From Sulfurovum sp. (GTDB taxonomy: Bacteria > Campylobacterota > Campylobacteria > Campylobacterales > Sulfurovaceae), in assembly GCA_027083995.1 (NCBI GenBank), contig JALWME010000214.1, positions 1 through 10,953 on the forward strand: DNA of 10,953 bases. The letters run 5' to 3'. The notes under the pieces are model-generated. The model was not told the DNA's origin. It searched no databases and saw only the letters and a list, made by a program, of their open reading frames with translations. A program made the position numbers and the translations under genes. Shown here one piece after another: positions 6,672 through 10,953 of this stretch. Numbering within the stretch: position 1 is the first letter of the stretch; each line of letters starts with the position of its first letter.

Positions 6672-7307
6672 ATGATGAAAATACTATTACTTGAAGATGA
6701 CAAAATCTTGTGTGCAAGCCTTAAAGAGTTTCTTGAATTAGAAGGCTATAGTGTCGATGTAGCACATCGAGGAACAGAGGTCTATGACTTTACATTTGAA
6801 AAAGAATATGACTTATATATTTTAGATGTTAATGTACCTGGAATTAATGGGTTTGAGGTACTCTCTGCACTTAAAGAAGCTGGAGATGAAACACCTGCTA
6901 TTTATATTACTGCACTTACAGACATTAATTCTATTACACAGGGCTTTGAGATAGGTGCAGATGACTATATCAAAAAGCCTTTTGATCCAGAAGAGCTTGT
7001 GATACGTATAAAACGCAAATATCAAAAAGTTGATGAAACCATTTACCTCAAGGATATTAGCTATAATCCAGGGACAAGAATATTACAAAAGAAAGGGCAT
7101 ACTATAGGACTAGGGGAAGTACAGCAAAATCTTTTTCATACACTTATGGTAGATCAAAATAAAATTGTAGATATCTATACACTGATGAGTTTCCTTGAAC
7201 AGCCAAGTGCAAATGCTTTACGTGTCAATTTAGCAAAACTTAAAAGTAAACTAGGGATAGAGATAAAAAATATACGCGGACAGGGGTATATGATTGAAAG
7301 CCTATGA
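6672..7307 (+). CDS. OmpR/PhoB-type response regulator
   Basis: A 211-residue DNA-binding response regulator. The receiver domain (about 3-117) has the acidic pair D9/D10 (LLLEDD), phospho-acceptor D52 (YILDVNVPG), T80 (YITAL) and K102 (YIKKPF). The C-terminal winged helix (about 122-211) is recognised by LRVNLAKLKSKLG followed by IKNIRGQGYMIE, the recognition helix and wing of the Trans_reg_C family. It is shorter than typical OmpR proteins (225-240), mostly through a compact C-terminal domain. It overlaps the kinase gene by 14 bp, so the two are a cognate pair. The target genes are unknown; the flanking GlcNAc/fatty-acid genes are candidates by position only. An ATG also lies at 6675. Confidence 0.94.
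   Translation: MMKILLLEDDKILCASLKEFLELEGYSVDVAHRGTEVYDFTFEKEYDLYILDVNVPGINGFEVLSALKEAGDETPAIYITALTDINSITQGFEIGADDYIKKPFDPEELVIRIKRKYQKVDETIYLKDISYNPGTRILQKKGHTIGLGEVQQNLFHTLMVDQNKIVDIYTLMSFLEQPSANALRVNLAKLKSKLGIEIKNIRGQGYMIESL
7282..7286 (+). promoter_or_regulatory. Ribosome binding site that supports the kinase TTG start
   Basis: AGGGG lies 7 nt before TTG 7294, inside the end of the response-regulator gene. The codon just before the TTG, in its frame, is a TGA stop (7291-7293), so no longer form exists; the next ATG in frame lies after the first membrane segment. Confidence 0.6.
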
Positions 7308-8346
7308 GCGTGAGTCTTTTCTAAAGACTTTTTTGATTTTTTTGATACTTCTTGAGGTATTGTTGGCAATCAATTTCTGGAATGAATTTCAAGTTAAAAA
7401 AATAGAGATAGAAGAGAAGATTCAAATAGAGATGAAACTTTGTGCCTTTACCATACAGTGTGAAGGGCTTAAAACAGACTTTATAGATAAGACCGAAGAC
7501 AAAGAAGAAAATATACTCTATCAAGATGGTGATTTCTATAGCTACTTTAAAGTACCGACATCAGAAAAATATTTGATGAAAGTAGTATACCCTAGAGAGA
7601 ATTATATACCAAGGGTCAAAAAACTAGAAAAAAAACTTTTTAGGAGGTTCATGTTTTACTCTATTTTTGCAGCATTGGTTTCTTTGTTATTCTCTGTGTA
7701 TGCATTGATGCCTCTACAAAGGGCATTGCGACTTAATGAAGAGTTTGTAAAAGATATATTGCATGATTTTAATACACCTATCTCATCCATGCTGATTAAT
7801 TTAAAGCTATTTAAGCGAGAGATTGGAGACAATCAAAAAATACAAAGACTGGAAAATAATATTCAAAGTATTCTTTCTTTACAAGACAACTTACGTATTT
7901 TTCTTAAGGGGGTATCTTCTCAAAGTGAAAGTTTTTCTCTACGTGAATTAGTGCAAGACCGCATACACTATTTTGAAGTACTATATCCAGACATACAATA
8001 TAAATCGATGATAGACAAGACAATGCTCCATACCAATAAAGATGCTTTTACGCGTATTTTAGATAATCTTTTAAGCAATGCAGGTAAATATAATATTGCC
8101 AATGGTGATGTGAATATAGTTTTGCAGGAGAGTCATTTATCGGTACATGATACAGGAAAAGGTATCAAAAAGCCTAACAAGGTTTTTCAAAGGTATTATA
8201 AAGAGCAAGATAGAGGTATAGGTATTGGTTTGCATATTGTAAAAAAATTATGTGATGAGCTGCTTATACCTATTGAGATACAAAGTAAAGAGAATGAAGG
8301 TACGAGAATAGGGCTAGAACTTGTAAGTGTGATTGAGGTAGATTAG
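7294..8346 (+). CDS. Compact membrane histidine kinase
   Basis: A 350-residue sensor kinase. TM1 is about 9-28 and TM2 about 119-140, enclosing a periplasmic domain of roughly 90 residues that contains Cys50 and Cys56. There is no HAMP domain: the phospho-acceptor H157 (in ILHDFNTPISS, a variant of the usual HELRTP box) lies only 17 residues after TM2. The ATP-binding domain has the N-box DNLLSNAGKYN (257-267), G1 box DTGKGI (286-291), F-box VFQRYY (297-302) and G2 box GIGIGLHIVKKLC (308-320). The gene starts with TTG, overlaps the regulator gene by 14 bp and should phosphorylate it. Its stop TAG abuts the stop of the convergent lipoprotein gene with no intervening base. The signal sensed is unknown. 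Confidence 0.93.
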   Translation: MKAYERESFLKTFLIFLILLEVLLAINFWNEFQVKKIEIEEKIQIEMKLCAFTIQCEGLKTDFIDKTEDKEENILYQDGDFYSYFKVPTSEKYLMKVVYPRENYIPRVKKLEKKLFRRFMFYSIFAALVSLLFSVYALMPLQRALRLNEEFVKDILHDFNTPISSMLINLKLFKREIGDNQKIQRLENNIQSILSLQDNLRIFLKGVSSQSESFSLRELVQDRIHYFEVLYPDIQYKSMIDKTMLHTNKDAFTRILDNLLSNAGKYNIANGDVNIVLQESHLSVHDTGKGIKKPNKVFQRYYKEQDRGIGIGLHIVKKLCDELLIPIEIQSKENEGTRIGLELVSVIEVD

Positions 8347-9435
8347 CTAGTTCTTTTCACGTTTATCTTTCATTAGGATGAGTATACGTTTTTTGTATTT
8401 AGGATTTTTATTTATTTTGTAGGCTGCAATGAGTTCTTCAAGAGACCCCTCTTTTAAAAGTTTTTCTTCCTTCATTTTACGTGCATGTTTTTGTAATTTT
8501 TTATATTGGCTGTAAGAGAGAGATGAACTGGTTTCACTTTTTGCAAGATATCTTTGAAGTGCAGGCAAAGAAGCATTATGCAAGTAGTGATGATACCCTT
8601 TTGTTATAGTTTTGGATGGAGAGAGGACTACAGTTGTATGAGGGGGTTCAGACACTTTTTCTACAGGTGTTTCAATTGTTTTAACTTCTACTTCTTTTTT
8701 TACTGTTGTTTGAGGGAGATTTTTAGACATCTTCTTTTTTTTAGGTGTAGAGGCTTTGGCTGTTTTTACTGTTTTTTTGGGGCGGTTTGTTTGTTTGGGT
8801 AAGTTGGAGTTAAAGCGTAGGCGATTTGCAATAATTTGTAGTTGTGCACGTTGTTCATTTGTCGTGGCACGTTTTCGGTATTTTTCATAGTGTGCATAGA
8901 TGAGACTCTTAGGCAAAACAGTTTTTATAGACATAATAGCTTTAGCATTGTAGTTTTTAATGGCATTGAGGTAGCGTTTTTTCAGACGACGATAGTCTTT
9001 GACTTCAATCATAAGGGTTTTAACCCCTTTGTAGCGACGTAAGGCGACAGATGGCACATAGCCCAAAGTGTGAAGGTTTCTGCTTACATAGCCTTTATGT
9101 TTAAACAGTCTCAATACATCTGTATAGTTTGTTTTTCTTTTGGCTTTTAAAGATAGCACAGGTGCATCAGGTTTGGTAAAATTATACAAAAGGTATTGGT
9201 CATTACGATGCAATAGTACTGCTAGTTCTTGTTTTTTGGGATGGTATAGAAAACGGTATTTTTGATTATCGGTAATTTTTTTAAGGTGTACCCGTGCAAA
9301 GTAAGCTCTATGATGTTTCATGTAAGGAGTGTATCTTACTATGGTTACTTTATCTATCTCTTCAGATAAAAATAAGGTATTAAAAGAACAACTATTTAGA
9401 AGAAATAACAAGATAATTACTACACTATGCCGCAT
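8347..9435 (-). CDS. Large basic lipoprotein of unknown function
   Basis: A 362-residue protein. ATG 9435 is chosen over the upstream ATG 9501 because it gives a proper lipoprotein signal: MRH, a hydrophobic core, and lipobox L13-N14-S15-C16, with AGGTGG about 10 nt upstream. The longer form would start with 22 polar residues and would place the likely promoter inside the gene. The mature protein has an N-terminal mixed region rich in Tyr, Lys and Arg (about 17-207), a disordered Lys/Pro/Thr-rich linker (about 209-278), and a C-terminal helical segment with two similar units beginning SLPAL and SLEEL (about 280-362). The strong positive charge would suit contact with LPS, peptidoglycan or another polyanion, but that is speculation. 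No family is recognised. It lies downstream of nagE and has its own probable promoter. Confidence 0.75.
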   Translation of the reverse strand: MRHSVVIILLFLLNSCSFNTLFLSEEIDKVTIVRYTPYMKHHRAYFARVHLKKITDNQKYRFLYHPKKQELAVLLHRNDQYLLYNFTKPDAPVLSLKAKRKTNYTDVLRLFKHKGYVSRNLHTLGYVPSVALRRYKGVKTLMIEVKDYRRLKKRYLNAIKNYNAKAIMSIKTVLPKSLIYAHYEKYRKRATTNEQRAQLQIIANRLRFNSNLPKQTNRPKKTVKTAKASTPKKKKMSKNLPQTTVKKEVEVKTIETPVEKVSEPPHTTVVLSPSKTITKGYHHYLHNASLPALQRYLAKSETSSSLSYSQYKKLQKHARKMKEEKLLKEGSLEELIAAYKINKNPKYKKRILILMKDKREKN

Positions 9436-9465
9436 ACTAACTGAGCCACCTAATTTTTTAGACAA

Positions 9466-9474
9466 AGTATAGCA
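9466..9474 (-). promoter_or_regulatory. Extended -10 promoter for the large lipoprotein gene
   Basis: On the minus strand TGCTATACT is an extended -10 element (TG, one base, TATACT) that puts transcription start about 25 nt upstream of the ATG at 9435. GTCATA at 9489-9494 stands at the -35 position with a 17-bp spacer, though it is a poor match to TTGACA. The element lies in the 74-bp gap after nagE, so the lipoprotein gene need not depend on nagE transcription. Confidence 0.5.
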
Positions 9475-9478
9475 ATGA

Positions 9479-9501
9479 TTGGTTAATGTATGACTAACCA
9501 A
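9479..9501. promoter_or_regulatory. Operator-like inverted repeat after nagE
   Basis: Perfect 7-bp arms TTGGTTA (9479-9485) and TAACCAA (9495-9501) with a 9-nt spacer cover the -35 region of the lipoprotein promoter and begin 8 bp beyond the nagE stop. It lacks a U-run in either direction, so a regulator site fits better than a terminator. Confidence 0.4.
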
Positions 9502-9509
9502 AGTATATA

Positions 9510-10895
9510 TTATATATTTTTTAAAGCTACTTTGAGCTTTTCTGCGATGCTTTCAGATTTTGTACCTAAGATGATTTGTATAGATGTTTTGTTCGGGCGT
9601 ATCACTCCTTTTGCCCCCAATGAAGTAAATGCTTCATCTGTAAGTATAGAGCTGTCTTTTACTGCCATACGTAATCTGGTGATACACGCATCCGTATCGA
9701 CGATGTTTTTTTTGCCACCAAGTGCTTCTATGAATGCCAGTGTCTCATCACTTTTTCCACTTGTATCAGACGCGGTACTCTCATCAAATATTTTGAGTTT
9801 AAAGATTTTGATAATGTAATAAGATATGACAAAATACAAGAGTGAAAAGATAGCTCCTAAAGGGAGTATGTATAGAGGATTCGTAGCATGTTTATAGTTA
9901 ATGATATAATCTATAAAACCAGCAGAAAAACCAAATCCTGCATGGATATCTAGCATCTGTGCCAATGCCAGTGCCAGCCCCGTAAGCAAGGCATGCATAA
10001 CAAAGAGCAAAGGGGCAACAAATAAAAATAAAAACTCCAATGGTTCTGTAATGCCTGTAAGAAAAGAAGTAAATGCCACACCTGCCAAAACAGCACCTAC
10101 TTTTGTACGATTTCCTATGGGTGTATTAAGGTAGATTGCATATGCCATAGAAGGCAGTCCAAACATCATTACTATATAAAAACCTGACATATATACACCT
10201 GCGGTTTTATCTCCAGCGAAGAAACGGTGGAGGTCACCATTGGCTACTACTTCAACGCCATCTTTCATATGTGTAAACTCACCCAGTTGAAACCAAAAGA
10301 CTGAGTTGAGTATATGGTGAAGTCCTAGAGGAATAAGTAAGCGATTAAGTGTACCATAGATAAAGGTACCTACTTCTTCAAGTCCAATGATGGCATTAGA
10401 AAAGGCATCTATACCAGACTGTGCAAAATGCCAAAAATACCCAGCAAGCACACCTATACCTACAGCTCCAACAGCTGTGATGATGGGTACAAATCTTTTA
10501 CCCCCAAAGAAACCTAAAAACTCTGGTAGTTTGATGTCATGATAACGGTTATAAAGTGTACCAGCAAGTACCCCTATGATGATACCCACAAAGACACCCA
10601 TATTGACATCTTTGTCAATACCAATGTAAACAGCCTTGGCAATAAGTACCCCTATAGCACCAGAGAGTGCTGCTGCTCCATCATTGTTCTTTGCTAAACC
10701 ATAAGCTATACCGATACCAAAGAGTAGGTCTAGGTTTGAGAAAATGACATCTCCCGCATTTTTCATAATAGCAGCTACTTGACCATCTATGTAAGGTATA
10801 TCTCCAAATCCAAGTCTAAGAAGCAGTGCAGCTACAGGCAGTACAGCGATGGGGGTCATCAGGGCTTTGCCTATTTTTTGTAGTAAGTTAAACAT
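9510..10895 (-). CDS. nagE: N-acetylglucosamine PTS permease, IICB (NagE without IIA)
   Basis: A 461-residue inner-membrane sugar permease that imports GlcNAc and phosphorylates it to GlcNAc-6-P. The IIC domain (about 1-370) has many membrane helices and NagE-type motifs: LPEFLGFFGGKRFVP (123-137), NRLLIPLGLHHILNS (184-198), FQLGEF (202-207), RFFAGDKTAGVYMSGF (224-239) and GITEPLEFLF (281-290). The IIB domain (about 386-461) carries phospho-Cys C404 in DACITRLRM. E. coli NagE is about 648 residues, IIC-IIB-IIA; this one stops at the end of IIB, and the separate 156-residue IIA at 5858-6328 supplies the missing part. AGGAAAT (10901-10907, reverse strand) is a good ribosome binding site. GlcNAc is favoured over glucose by the NagE-like motifs and the linked nagA. 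EI and HPr must be encoded elsewhere. Confidence 0.93.
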   Translation of the reverse strand: MFNLLQKIGKALMTPIAVLPVAALLLRLGFGDIPYIDGQVAAIMKNAGDVIFSNLDLLFGIGIAYGLAKNNDGAAALSGAIGVLIAKAVYIGIDKDVNMGVFVGIIIGVLAGTLYNRYHDIKLPEFLGFFGGKRFVPIITAVGAVGIGVLAGYFWHFAQSGIDAFSNAIIGLEEVGTFIYGTLNRLLIPLGLHHILNSVFWFQLGEFTHMKDGVEVVANGDLHRFFAGDKTAGVYMSGFYIVMMFGLPSMAYAIYLNTPIGNRTKVGAVLAGVAFTSFLTGITEPLEFLFLFVAPLLFVMHALLTGLALALAQMLDIHAGFGFSAGFIDYIINYKHATNPLYILPLGAIFSLLYFVISYYIIKIFKLKIFDESTASDTSGKSDETLAFIEALGGKKNIVDTDACITRLRMAVKDSSILTDEAFTSLGAKGVIRPNKTSIQIILGTKSESIAEKLKVALKNI

Positions 10896-10900
10896 ATATT

Positions 10901-10907
10901 ATTTCCT
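10901..10907 (-). promoter_or_regulatory. nagE ribosome binding site and upstream region
   Basis: AGGAAAT stands 5 nt before the nagE ATG. Further upstream a 5-bp inverted repeat, GTCAT (10912-10916) and ATGAC (10926-10930), surrounds a weak -10 candidate (TACACT, 10921-10926 on the minus strand). The window ends at 10953, so the promoter cannot be judged fully. Confidence 0.4.
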
Positions 10908-10953
10908 GGTAGTCATTTTTAGTGTATGACGTTGTACTATTTTTATGGGTATA

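Noticed and set aside
6506..6703. Minus-strand frame of 65 codons upstream of the response regulator
   Set aside because: It lies within the palindromic element and runs into the regulator gene; its C-terminal half is simply a translation of one palindrome arm. No ribosome binding site or family resemblance. If the element is repeated, this frame will recur as a spurious protein.
8554..9042. Plus-strand Cys/Phe-rich frames opposite the large lipoprotein gene
   Set aside because: Composition is the complement of Lys/Arg-rich codons on the other strand; no ribosome binding sites.
9490..9819. 109-codon plus-strand frame opposite the nagE IIB domain
   Set aside because: The minus-strand reading has the conserved IIB phospho-Cys motif; this is its shadow.

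Overview
The window is AT-rich, gene-dense DNA of the kind found in Campylobacterota (Sulfurovum/Sulfurimonas-like, formerly Epsilonproteobacteria). This placement rests on gene style: small lipoproteins, a FadL porin, short OmpR-type regulator and kinase genes, A/T-ending codons and -10 boxes without clear -35 boxes. It is an inference; no marker gene fixes the genus.

Layout: (1) 1-332 holds the possible 3' end of an unidentified gene and two tandem tRNA-Glu(UUC) genes on the minus strand. (2) 353-397 holds divergent -10 boxes for the tRNAs and for a lipoprotein gene followed by nfo (endonuclease IV), ending at 1815. (3) 1947-6423 is a tightly packed plus-strand operon: a FadL-family outer-membrane channel, a fatty-acyl-CoA synthetase, NagA (GlcNAc-6-P deacetylase), a stand-alone PTS IIA protein and a 31-codon membrane-protein gene whose start overlaps the IIA stop. 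(4) 6444-6641 is a 182-bp imperfect palindrome flanked by a perfect 8-bp direct repeat, which looks like a MITE inserted just upstream of the next promoter. (5) 6672-8346 encodes an OmpR-type response regulator and a compact histidine kinase (TTG start). (6) On the minus strand, 8347-9435 encodes a large basic lipoprotein of unknown function and 9510-10895 encodes NagE IICB (GlcNAc permease), ending near the window edge.

How the genes fit: NagE lacks the IIA domain found in E. coli NagE, and the separate IIA gene in the opposite operon resembles that missing domain. Together with NagA they would import GlcNAc as GlcNAc-6-P and deacetylate it. EI, HPr and NagB are not in the window. FadL and the acyl-CoA synthetase would import and activate long-chain fatty acids or another hydrophobic acid. 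Putting both pathways in one operon suggests scavenging of envelope material (lipid plus amino sugar). The adjacent two-component system and lipoprotein may serve the same locus, but only position supports that.

The most interesting features are the palindromic element with its target-site duplication, the small membrane protein coupled to the PTS IIA gene, and the fatty-acid/amino-sugar operon with its split PTS.
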